Shown here piece by piece: positions 33,657 through 44,767 of a stretch of 64,000 nt of DNA. The position numbers and the translations under genes are program-made. The DNA comes from Gremmenia infestans (lineage: Eukaryota; Ascomycota; Leotiomycetes; Helotiales; Hamatocanthoscyphaceae), in NCBI GenBank assembly GCA_032629725.1, contig JAFEVB010000032.1, forward strand, positions 868,001-932,000. The letters are read 5' to 3'. The notes under the pieces were generated by a model. That model saw only the letters and a list, made by a program, of their open reading frames with translations. It had not been told where the DNA came from and searched no databases. The first letter of the stretch is position 1. Every line of letters starts with the position of its first letter.

Positions 33657-34601
33657 ATGCGCGCCCGCATTCCCCACTACCGCGCCCTCCTCTCAAGCTT
33701 CACTACCTCCTCCTCAACCTTCAAAATCCTCCACTCCATCCCTTCAGCCCCCTCTACATCCACATCCACATCCACATCAACACCAACTCCTCCCCCACAA
33801 CCCCCCGCAACCCTCCTGACCCTCGACTCGTCCTTCAACCCCCCAACTCTCGCACACGCACACCTCCTCCACACAGCCCTCACAACGGACCCTCCCCCCA
33901 CCCCCCCCGTCCGAATCCTCCTCCTACTCGCAACAACCAACGCCGACAAAGCGCCCAAACCCGCCAGCTTCGAACAGCGCTTATGTATGATGGAGATATT
34001 CGCCTCGGAACTATACGCCCAAATCACAAGTCCCAACCCAAAATCCAACCCAAACCAAAACACCACAACTGCAGACCCAAAAGGAAGAGAACCAGGGACA
34101 CCAACACCAACAGCAATACAAGGCATAGACATAGCAGTAACCTCACACCCCTACTTCATCCACAAATCCACCTCCATCGCCTCCCACTACCCCTCCTCGC
34201 CCCCAGCCCAACAAACGCACCTCCTAGGCTTCGACACCCTAACCCGAATCCTCGACCCCAAATACTACCCCCCCACCCACACCCTGACCTCCATATCCGC
34301 CCTCCTCGCCTCGCACGCCCTCCTCGTAACCTACCGGCTGCACGACGCCTGGGGCACGAGAGAGCAGCAAGACGCGTATGTGCGCGGGATCGGCGAGGGC
34401 TCGCTAGATAGCGTGGGCGGGGAGAGGAAGTGGGTGAATGAGGGCAGGATAAAGATGGTGCGGGGCGCGGAGAAGGCGGTGAGTAGTACGAGGGTCAGGG
34501 ATGCGTGTAAGAGGGGGGATGGCGAGGCGTTGAGGGGGTTGGTTTCCGAGGGCATTGCGGGGTGGGTTTTGGATCAGGGGTTGTATTTGGAAGAGAGTTG
34601 A
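33657..34601 (+). CDS. NMNAT/POF1-like nucleotidyltransferase
   Basis: This is an intronless gene giving 314 residues from the Met at 33657; an in-frame Met at 33606 would add 17. The nucleotide-binding start of the HIGH superfamily is LLTLDSSFNPPTLAHAHLL (about residues 44-62), where TLAH stands in for the usual (H/T)xGH. The C-terminal SSTRVRDACKRGD corresponds to the ISSTRxR motif. Such proteins transfer AMP or CMP; the yeast relative POF1 is described as NMN adenylyltransferase-like. Codons in the first 400 bases are extremely C-rich, and a CCACAT run at about 33758-33780 encodes a Ser-Thr repeat. It shares a short divergent promoter with the steroid-reductase-like gene. Confidence 0.85.
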   Translation: MRARIPHYRALLSSFTTSSSTFKILHSIPSAPSTSTSTSTSTPTPPPQPPATLLTLDSSFNPPTLAHAHLLHTALTTDPPPTPPVRILLLLATTNADKAPKPASFEQRLCMMEIFASELYAQITSPNPKSNPNQNTTTADPKGREPGTPTPTAIQGIDIAVTSHPYFIHKSTSIASHYPSSPPAQQTHLLGFDTLTRILDPKYYPPTHTLTSISALLASHALLVTYRLHDAWGTREQQDAYVRGIGEGSLDSVGGERKWVNEGRIKMVRGAEKAVSSTRVRDACKRGDGEALRGLVSEGIAGWVLDQGLYLEES

Positions 34602-35243
34602 GGGGCTGGGTTGATTGCTGGATTCGCAAAGGAAGGAAGCACATATGATAAACACCGGCAATTTGGAGACCCATATACGGAAAATGTGCTGGTACACATT
34701 TTTCAAGTTCTTAGATTTGACTTTTGATGTCTCAGGTAAATCTAAGACATCCAGACATGAATAATGAATAGCTAAAACTTTCACGATGGCCCGAGGAAGA
34801 CAAGCCTCAGCATCAAATGAATACTACGAATCGACCAAAGTACCTACTTACCTAAAGCAAGTCCCCTAAGTATACAATCAAGCTCCCAGCCACCTCCCAA
34901 CCCTTCCATCCTTCCACCTATCCATACCAGCCAAACTCCAATTAATACCACAATACCACAATACCAATCTACCAAACCAATCCAGGAATCCAAACCAATC
35001 CAATCCAATCCATACTCCAACCCCAGTCCACCTACTAACCTGAATATCACACCACGGCCGCACGCACGCACGCATAGCCCAACCCAACCCATCAATACGT
35101 ATACAACACGACTCCTTGCAACTGCCAAACAACCAAAACAATACCAGCCAATTCAAATATATAAAAGCCCCTCTTACTCAGCAGGCAGCCAAGAGTCACT
35201 TATTCCTTGCCCTTGCCCTTGCCACGCTCTGCAGAATCTCCAA
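34602..35243. other. Convergent intergenic region
   Basis: About 640 bases between the end of the NMNAT-like gene (+) and the end of the long disordered gene (-). It contains A/C-rich, G-poor sequence with many CCAAT-like words around 34950-35020 and a GCAC run at about 35061-35076. No gene is supported. Confidence 0.5.
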
Positions 35244-38200
35244 CTAGTAATGATGCGCATCCGTACTCCTCCTCAGCGTTCGTCCCCTCCTCATACTCTC
35301 CCTCTCCTTCCCACTCGCACAAGTATTCAGATCCCTGCCACTCCAAGTCCTATACTTTTTCTTCCGCTCGCTCCTAAACACTTCGTCCCTTTCAGCGATA
35401 CACTCATCGTAGAATCTCGGATCGTTAATACCCATCTCATTCTCATTCTCATTCTCATTCTCGCCATCGTAACCGACCCCACCAAAAAAGCTGCCTCGAT
35501 CCTTTCTCAGTCTTGCCTTTTCTTCTAGAATATCCTCCTCCATCTGGGCTTCTGTCCTCATTGTGATTGGAAGGATCTCCAACTCGGGATATTCCAGGCG
35601 GCCTGCCATCATAATACTGCTTCTTCGTCCGTGGACATGATTTGGGATGGCCCGTTCAGCAATCTTGTCAAGCTTGTGCAATTTGCTCCTGATTTTATCA
35701 CTGGCTCTGTCTTTCTTGGCCTCGAGCTTTTGCCTGTGGGGATGCTGGTTCTTATCTTCATCGTACGATGAGTCCTCGTCAGTATCCTGATTCTGCAGAA
35801 GATGTCTCTTCTCTCCGTGATACCAGACAGGTTCTCCTGTCTTTGTAGTTTTGGCGATTGCAAAGTCCCGCGGCTCAACCGTGTCTCGATGTCCAGCACT
35901 AGCACTTCGTTCAGAACGAGAGTGGCTTGGATAACGTGCCCAAGCAGCCGGATATCTCCTGTCAGGGCCGGTGGCCTTGACGATGTTTCTGCTTTGAACT
36001 TTAGCTTTCTGTTCTGTGGCATTCATCTCTGCCTCCCAAGAGTCCTTGACCAACTCTTCTACCGCGAGTCGTTCTTGGACGCGCTTCTGATACTCTATCG
36101 CAGTCCCCTCGGGATCGTTGAGTTCCAGGTTCTTTTTTTTCTTGTTCCAACTCAGGTTTTTGGTAAGTTGACCAATGACACTTTTCGCAGATCCACCCTC
36201 CAATTCCTTTTCGACGGCACTTTTCTTCCTAGATACTTCGTTGTCCTTCCCCAAAAGCTGCAAGTTATGGCCGAGAGCGCTTGCATCTCGTTCTACTTGC
36301 ATCTTTATAGCCAAGCCCCATTGACCGGCCGTGTCATCAGGCGCAGTCGAAAGACTCTCAGAAGCCCTCCTTGGGGTCATGGGAATTAGCCTGTCTTCAT
36401 TAGTACTTGGTGAGCCACGCCTAATACTTAGCAAGCGACCTCCAGGTCTCTTCCACCCGGCTGGCGAAGAATACAACTCGTCTGGTGCAAAGTCAGGAAT
36501 CGGAATGCCGAGTACATCATTCATGTCTTTTGTTCCATCAAAGCTTATGAATGTGAATTTCTTCTTCAGCTTGGAAAACCTAGAAGGCTTGCGGGAAAGG
36601 ACGTCGGCAGACTGCTGATGTTCTACATCAAACTCTTCTCGAAACCTACTGGATTTGGGAGTACTCGGAACACTCATTTCTGAAGATGCGAACCGTTTGG
36701 GGATGATGCTAAGTTCAGCTTCACGATGCTGAAATGATTCTGTCTCAGATGCAAGGATAGAGCTATCATCATTCGTGGGTTGACGCGACTGCCTTGTAGG
36801 AGGAGGTGCGAGATCAAGGAAAGAATCGGCTTCTGATGGGGAAGAGGCTAAATCCGATGGCACATATGCTACAGGAGGTTCTGCAATAACGAGCGTTAGT
36901 ATGTGAATACTATTAGTATCTTGGAACTTACTTCTCAATTCAGCAGCATCCATTCTGATCATGTTTGCTGCAACACGTGAAGCTAAGTCGAATCTAGAAC
37001 TTTGTGGTGACGGCTGCATACTGTTAACAGCAGATGGGTAGAATGATGATGTGTTGTCTTGAACAACCTTTCCCCATGATTGAGGCAATCGTTGACTCAG
37101 TGGGTCCGAATCAGAACTGTCCTGAAGGTAGCGGGGTTTATAAGTGAGAAAAGGTCGGAACTCAGCACTCATGCTCGAATTACCCCGATTGTGGGAGCCC
37201 CAGCTTGACAATTGAGGAGAAGAAACCGAGCTCTGGAGGCCCTTGAAGGAAGGCGCTAACTGCTGGGATATCCCCATCTCATGAAGATGGAGCGTTGTTT
37301 CATTGGCTTCAACACCGCCATCGACGCCTCCAAAATCGCTGGTAACGGTACAGGAACTTGCATGGAAAGTCAGAATTTTAACGGTGTTGTCATCTTCCGA
37401 GCTTGCAATGGCTTGAGATGGTGATCGAAGTCCTTGATTGTGTAACCAAGTCCTCATAGGCTGTGAACTAACGCCAAAGCGCTCTAAAGTCACCGGTGGA
37501 TGCTCCTGGCTCAGCTTGCGAAGCTCGTCGCCTCTATTGTTCGCGTTGAATGAAAGCCTCCACGATGATCTGCACGGCTCCGGGAGACTTGGAAGGCGCT
37601 GTGCTTCAAGGACGGGTTTTGAAGGTAGTTGAATAATAGAGCTCCGTTTTCGAGTTGGTACATACAAAGCAGGATTGAACTTCGAAGCTTCCCCATCGTT
37701 GAGCAAGGGCGAACTATGGCGCCTCGAAATTGCTCCACTTGAGTTGACCATTGCAGCACTCGATTCTTCAACGGGATAAGATAGATGTCTAGAGGTCGAC
37801 TTCCATGAGGCATTCGCTGATGTGGCATCTTTTTCCAGTATAATATCCTTTTGTACACTCCATGATATCAGTGCAAGCTTCTTTGAGGAATGTATAGGAG
37901 CTTACTCTTCCAACAGTGGCAGTACTGGCAAGGCCAATACAGCAGACTCCTTTGACGGGGGACTCGGACTGGAAAGAGAGGCAACTTCACTAGGAGACCA
38001 CGAAAATTGACTTAGAAGCGGAGGAGAGTTTGTTGAAGCTTGGACATGAGGGATAGAATCCATAGAATATGCATCTTCATCGTAGAGTCCTTCATTGCTC
38101 AGCTCCTCTTGGATTCTCTTGTGTCGAATTCGCCTCAACTCGGCCCTGCGTTCGATTTCTTCCTCGCTCGTTCCAACACTTGATTTTGAACGTCGCTTGG

Positions 38201-38567
38201 AGAGGGCTTCGCGCGATAAATGCTGCTTCAACTTCCGCGTAACAGCTATCAAGGCGCTCGAGTTGTATCTCCTAGCATTCAGCATTTCGCTGTTGGCATC
38301 GCTCAAATCTTCCCCGAGAAGGAGTGCTTTCAACTTTTTGGCGCTATTGTGCTTTACTTGGCCGATCTCTGCGTCTGTGTCCTTGTCGTCCTCTTCGAAT
38401 ATCGCCCGCATTTCTGCTGCTTCTGTTTCGGTCCACGAGACTTTCGGATCTCGAGGGGAAACGGGGAAAACGGGGGATTTTGACACCACAAGTCGTGGGG
38501 GGAAGCCATCTGGAGAGGGGGGCTTCCGACGAAAGCAGCAATGGGAGTCGCTTCGAAAGAAGGACAT
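35244..38567 (-). CDS. Large uncharacterised, mostly disordered protein
   Basis: Three exons, 38567-37906, 37857-36932 and 36880-35244, give 1,074 residues. Intron 1 is 48 nt (GTAAGC to ATGGAG) and joins PLLED with VQKDIILEKDA. Intron 2 is 51 nt (GTAAGT, branch ACTAAC, TTGCAG), a stopless multiple of three. No known domain is recognised. The N-terminus is basic with Cys (SHCCFRRKPP), a charged helical stretch follows (about residues 85-150, REALSKRRSKSS; EEEIERRAELRRIRHKRIQEE), and the middle is Ser/Pro-rich. The tail has a (NE)n run encoded by an ATTCTC repeat at about 35437-35462 and ends in a basic segment. Fungal-restricted signalling or cortex proteins often look like this, but function cannot be inferred. 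Confidence 0.75.
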
Positions 38568-39594
38568 GGTGGATAGGATGATCAGGCAAGAAATATAGTA
38601 CCAAGGGATGAATGGATCACATTGGGCTCACACTCGAGAAGAGAGGGAGAGATGTTATCATGAGATGTATCATTGATGGAAACCGAAATTCTCTCGGTCA
38701 AGGAATGCGCGACGACGAGAAAGTCCATGTAAAGTTTGATGTGGTCGTTGCTTCCATATTCAGATACGCTTTAACGACAACTAATAACTAAATGCCTGAA
38801 GACAGGATTGCGACTTCGACTTTCTGGAATATACAAAGCGGAAAGAACAAACAGAGAGCTACCTACAGAATGCTGTATCCACAGATTAATAATTCAGAGT
38901 CTTGATCAACTGATCGAAATGTTAAAGGATGAACGTGTGTGTTGAAGCGTCATAAGAGTGAATGAGGCTGCCTTTCCACCTGCTATCACAACAGAGTGAA
39001 TACAACTGAAGAGACAACGCCCGCTCACTCGACGTGCAAGCTAGCATGATACCTGATGTGAAAACTTTCAACCCATCATACGATGATGCCATAGCAAGAA
39101 AGAAAGGATTTCAACTGAACATGCCACCGAATTCTATTTACCAGCCTGGAAAACTTATACAGTATCAAAAGCAGCTAATAATAAATAGATACATGCTAAG
39201 AGCAAGCAAATTGAAAAATTAAATTCTTCCTAGTGCCACCGTCGCTTTAATCCGCGCAAATTGCATTATGTACGGAGCATTCTCTTAGTCAATTCAATCC
39301 TATTGACGGCCCCCAAAAGCTATGACGAGACAGACACTTGCCCCTACAGTACCTTACTCTTACGTCTTAAGATAGAAAACTTACGTCTTAAGATAGAAAC
39401 TTCGTGTCTTAAAATCCTTTTCTAGTATCAAGGCTCAAGCGCAACGCTTCCCATCGGCTGACGGTGATATCCACTCTCCACTCGCGCTCAAAATGACCGA
39501 ACTTTTCCAATTTTCTTTTTTCCTTTTTCCTTTTTCCTTTTCCATTCCAATCCCAAACAGTGTAACGTCGCGTAAGAAGGAAAAAAAGACGCTG

Positions 39595-39624
39595 TCTTGT
39601 CTTGTCTTGTCTTGTCTTGTCTTG
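39595..39624. repeat. TCTTG microsatellite, 6 copies
   Basis: Six perfect TCTTG units lie in the large divergent intergenic region; a CTTTTTC-type pyrimidine run precedes them (about 39510-39540). Confidence 0.95.
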
Positions 39625-40079
39625 GCCTAGGAAGGAAGGGAGGGGAGGTCCCGAACGCCCTACCATACCCATACCTAGCTACTTCTATACTTATGTGTCA
39701 CATCATACCTAGGTACATAAGCCATGGCCATGTCCCCGATCCTGGCGCTCCGGCGGCAAGGTATGGGCAGGCAGTACAGTACGAGTAGTCGTAACATCAA
39801 GCGCTGGCGAGCGGCGAGCGGGCGGGCGGACGGGCAACTCGCGCCGTCGCGGGCATGATAAGTAGAGTGAGTATGAATAATAATAACATCATCGTCATCT
39901 ACGGTATCCTCTGTTTGTCCGTCTGTCTGTCCGTCTGGCGTCCGTTCTATAGCGCGAGCGACGAGACTGACGGCGATTCCGAATAAGATAGCCCTGATTG
40001 AGCAGACCAAGAGGCTGATCAGGATATCGTCCGTATCTTATAGGCACATTTAAGTACTTCAATCGACATCTAGATTCTA

Positions 40080-41400
40080 TCCGGAATGTGTGCTATGTAC
40101 TGTATGCTACTGTACCCCTCGAAGCTATATAATCCATGTTTACATACCCTACCACCTTCCCTTTTCCATACGGAGGTAAGAATGAAAGTTACTCCATCGT
40201 CTCCGCGATTCGATTCCATGTGCATGCATGCAGGGCAGGACAGGGCAGGACAGGGCATGCAACACTCGCTCCATGGAGTAGGTTGTGCTACCCTCGGAAA
40301 CGGAAAAATTCTGGAAGACGCCACCATACCGACTTTTCCTTCTAGCGTGCTTCCATTCCACAAGGGGTGCCGGGCGGAGCTAGACTAATACAAGGCAGGT
40401 AAGACAGGGAAATGCCGTACTCCGTCCCTACTCCGTCCTGCACTCCGTACTGTAGCTTGGTGAATGGTGACTTATGTAAACTTCCTCCGTACAGTATGGG
40501 GCCAAGCAACGGGAATGCCATGCCATGCCATGATGCCACGATAATCATGGGAGAAATGCTACTGTAGCTGGCTGGCGGTGAGACGAGGACGAGGACGACG
40601 CAGTGCGGTAATCCTTGTCGTGGAATGATACTGTATCGGATACTTCTACTTCTAGAACCCGAGTGGAATATTCTTCAGTGGTTCCATCTTGTCTTGTACT
40701 CCGTAGAAATAACCAACTTTGTTTATTCATGCGCCGCGCATGCAGTGTTGACGCTTGGTTTTGCTACTGTTGCCGCCAGCCTGGTTAGAGGGGAACTCGA
40801 GACGAGACTCGTACCGTAACTGTACTGTATGCTGTTACTGTAGAGCCGCGCGCAAACAAATCCTGCATGCAGTTGGAGTACTCCGTATTTCTTTCTTTCC
40901 ATTTCCATTACTCAATTACGCCACAAGCCAAGTAAGTGATGGAATGAATGCCCGAGAAATAAATACAGCCATACGGTATCTTCCACTTCAGCTTCTTCTA
41001 AGTATAGTATTCGAGATGTATGGATGGCTGCTCAATCCGAAACATCCTTCCTTTCTTATCTGTTGAGCTACTGTACTGTACCGAGTACACAAGGTAGGGT
41101 AGGGTAGCACAGGCATGAATGAACCTCGGGTCGGGGGAACTGTACTAGGATTGGGGCCCCCTTGCCCTGCTCTCTCATTCGTGATCCCGTCGTCTTGGCA
41201 TTGGGAAATATCGCTTGGCGAGATTCGTCGTATATCTGATAAATCCTACCCTACCTAGGTACTCTACAGTACAGTATGCTAGGGCAAGCTCTAGCAAGGC
41301 CCCGATACCACTACTGGAAGTCCCCTACGTCCGTATCCTACAGTACTGTACAGTACAGTACCCTATTGACATACTACTGTACAGTACTGTGTGTAGGTCG
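40080..41400. repeat. Cluster of TACTGTA/TACAGTA and TACTCCGTA words
   Basis: This 1.3-kb stretch holds many copies of short palindrome-like words: TACTGTA or its complement near 40098, 40450, 40490, 40560, 40628, 40820-40845, 41070, 41265 and 41338-41390, and TACTCCGTA at 40697 and 40879. The densest block at about 41340-41365 overlaps several palindromes. A CAGGGCAGGA repeat lies at 40231-40256. No coding sequence is apparent. Confidence 0.7.
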
Positions 41401-43780
41401 GTCGTCCATCCATCCATTTTCCCTCTTCTTTGGTTCCCGGAACAAAAATAAACAAGCAGGGAAATTAATTAATGCCTGCCAGTTCTGCTTGCTTATACAT
41501 ACCAGAGATACCGATGTCATATAACGTCCAGGTTCTGGAAGATGATTGGAAGCCCTTGTTTTATACTTCCTTCTGTTTCGGGTAAGTCGAGGTCGAGCTG
41601 AGACTGGACTGGCAAAGGGGCTGGCAGATCACACAGCTAGTGACTGGAACCAACGAACTCAAGCTTTTTCATGGTTCATGGGGAAGACGGGAGGGAATGT
41701 GAAGTGGTCAGTCAGCAGATCGCTGCGGCGCCGGTCGGTGATGCTCGTGCCATGATGCGGCTGCATGTTACATTTGATGCGAGATGCGGAGGATTGAGAA
41801 GGGGGATAATGCCATACCGTCTTTGCAGTGATGATGGCTGGCTTCATATTTGCCATGATTGGCTAGAGAAGACAGATCTGGGTATGTTTTGGGTTCTGCA
41901 GCTTCAGGTTCCCAGCTTTCTTTGTGTTCATGCGGGCATTTGGTATGTATATTGCCGATTTATATATACCTCCAGGAAGCAATGAGCAGCCGCATGCGGG
42001 AATTGTACGCATGATACCGGTATCTGCGTCGCGACCCAAAATGATCAAATCCGCACCGTTGAACTCGGGAAAAGATGCATTATTTTTGCATTAAAAAGAG
42101 CATCAATAAATCAATGCTGTGGTATGATGCCACACTGCGTTTATAATAATCTCACTGCCAGTACTGTCCTTCGGCACTTCCCTGACTATTAGCTGACTGA
42201 GGCTTTTGATATCACGTAGTCCTCGGCACTTGAGGCTTGACAGGTAACAGTTTGTGACGGCAGATGCCTTAGGCTTCCCAAGCGAGCCTACTGTACATGC
42301 TAATATTGGGGATCATCGTGACCTAGTGGGGATTGGGAAGATAAGTAGCCCGATGTCAGCATGAGTTAGATTATTGAATATGTAGCCACGTCACAGAGGG
42401 CAAGTCTTCTGTTCTGGCAAGCGCAAAAGCATCTCTGTCGACGAACAACTCTCTATTCGGGGGGATTTAGTTCTGTCATCAGCAGTAGCACAATCTCGGT
42501 ATTGCTGTAATATGGGAAGATATTGTGGGTGTCAGGTACCACTAGGTAATATACGACGATAGAGGACGTTAGAGCAGAGAGGGTGTGGTGGCGGCGGAGA
42601 AGAACGTGTTGTCTGTCCTATAAATCACGGCATCAACAACCAATCGTGTCTGAATGAGGGGGATATTTGAGTATCAAGATTCCACTGGCCACTCATGCAT
42701 GGAAGAAAGAAGTCTTTTGGACGAATGCGATGATGTGCGTGTCCCCTTTTCTGGCACCACGTGGTGTGCTTGCTCTTCCAATCTTCTCTTCGAAAATCCC
42801 CCCAAGCCTTCTCTCCTGTCCTATCGGGAAAGAGATCGGCGGCGTTTCTGCTCCGACCCTCGAAGCCTGTGTGGAAAGGGAAGCTTGGAAAGAACGCCAA
42901 GCCTACACTAGTCTGTTTCGGCTGCTCAAACCGCTGCTGAACTTTTGCGGCCTGCCCTTTGAGACCTGCGCCGCTTTGACGCTCACCCCAACAGGGACGC
43001 CCTGCCACACCCCTGCCAGAGAAGCCCTTCACTGCTTCGATGCTAGTCCGTATGCATGATAGCCTCAACGCTGATCTCTCATGATTGGATCGAGCAGGAT
43101 GACGATTGCTAAGACGGTGCAAGGGCGCCGGTGCTTATTCGCCCCCCTGGTCGAAGGAGTCAGTCTTCTAGTGCGGCTTCTAGCCTGCCCCACAGTCGTT
43201 CCTCCCTTCCCTCTTTCCTCACTCTCACTCCACTCAGGAGATGGCCGTGTGGCCGTAGTGCACTAGTGACCCCTCTCCTCTGGGTTCTCCTCTCCCCTTA
43301 CCAAATCCCATTCCCATAACTCGTCCGCACCGTCGCTTTAGCTGCCCTTTTACCACTCTAATCTATTTGATTTTCACTCGTGTCTTTTCAACCGTGTGGA
43401 TCTTTCACTCACACGGGGACCTCCTTACTTAGTCAAAGGCTCCGCAGGCTGACCCAAGCCAAGGTTCAGCGGCGCTACGAGTACCTACCTTATGGCGCCA
43501 ATCCAAAGCTCTACCACTTGTTCTTTGCAGGCCGACGACGACGCCTAGGCCGAACAACGACTACTCTCCTCCTTCATCAAGGTCTTCTTGCTCGGGCAGG
43601 CCTAAATTAAAAATCATTATCACGAGAGTTGTTGCTGTTGCACGCTGCTGCAACTCTAACCTTAACTACCCGCCGCCTCCGGAAAGACTTTCTTTGTCTT
43701 GTCCTTTGTCGTGGCGCAGAAACCTCTTCTAGAAGTCTCAAAAGCAAGCAAGCAAGCCACTCACGAGACGAACAACATTT

Positions 43781-43805
43781 CCTCTCCTCTCCTCTCCTCT
43801 CCTCT
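43781..43805. repeat. CCTCT microsatellite, 5 copies
   Basis: Five perfect CCTCT units lie in the C/T-rich region upstream of the RGS gene, preceded by a GCAA run at about 43745-43757. Such tracts are common near transcription starts of mould genes. Confidence 0.95.
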
Positions 43806-44767
43806 TCTTCTGGCCCTTCAAAAGTCAAAAGTCAAAAGTACCACAAAACTCACCTACTGTACCGTCCGTCATCGTTCGCGGCCCTCCCCCTCCACAGCAC
43901 CTGTCAGAGTTTCAACGTTCCTTAAGCTTCGCACTAAGACAGCACTGCCCTCCACCACCACCACTACCATCATCACGATCTTTGGCCATCGACACATCCT
44001 CCACACTCACTCACTCACTCACCCCCTCTTACAAATCCGTCGTTGTTTAATTCCGGATTGTCTGAATTCGCCATTTACGCAACTCAACTCAACTCGACTT
44101 CACGACTGCTCTCCTTACATCGACTGTCTTTTGCTCTGCTTCATTCCTCGAGATACCCAAAATCGTTCTTTCGCCAGCACTTGACCTTTTTCTGGGAAAC
44201 TTCCCGTTGTAATATAAGTCGCTTTGCTTACCTGCACGCCTGGGGTCTCTTCTGCATTTGGCAGGTTGTACTGTATTGCACCAAAGCTTTTCGCAATCTA
44301 TCCACCACAGACGAGCCCTTATTTCGCCACTGTGACCTGCCTTTAATTTGGAACACACAAATCCCGGTGTTTGGGCTCATTCCAGAAACATTCCCACCGA
44401 CATCACAATCTGCAGTTACCCGTTTGTGTCCGTCACGCCTAAGGATCATTGGAGCGTTTCTTTGTGATATTTCGGCATCTCGCGGCTGCGTGCAAACGAC
44501 GACGTTACGACCTGCTTTTTCTTACACGCGATCAACGGTGGATTCACACACGATATCTTCAAAGCAAACGGAAGCCAATTATCTCCGAGCATCCCTTCTG
44601 TACAATAGACGCCGTTTCGACAGATGCATTTGACAAGGTAGCATTGGGTTCACTGTATTTCCACGGGTACTTTCAAACGTACCGACGGCCACATTGAAGT
44701 CGCTGTTAGAGATCTATCACATTCGTTTGCAGACGAAGAAGGGAGGACGAACAACTCGAGTGTACTC

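Larger units (their letters stand above)
38568..44767. other. 6.2-kb divergent intergenic region / long RGS leader
   Basis: No gene is supported between the disordered-protein gene (-) and the RGS gene (+). The left half has short palindromic words and microsatellites. The right part (about 43.2-44.7 kb) is strongly C/T-rich and contains several short upstream ORFs, as seen in long leaders of regulator genes. ORFs on both strands at 42.6-43.1 kb overlap each other and show no similarity. I infer a long 5' UTR or distal control region for the RGS gene. Confidence 0.5.

Noticed and set aside
42625..43122. Overlapping ORFs of 165 aa (-) and 130 aa (+)
   Set aside because: They overlap antisense, have no recognisable similarity, and low-quality composition in both; at most one could be real.
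44043..44633. 196-codon ORF just upstream of the RGS gene
   Set aside because: C/T-rich leader-type sequence with no domain; more likely 5' UTR with upstream ORFs.
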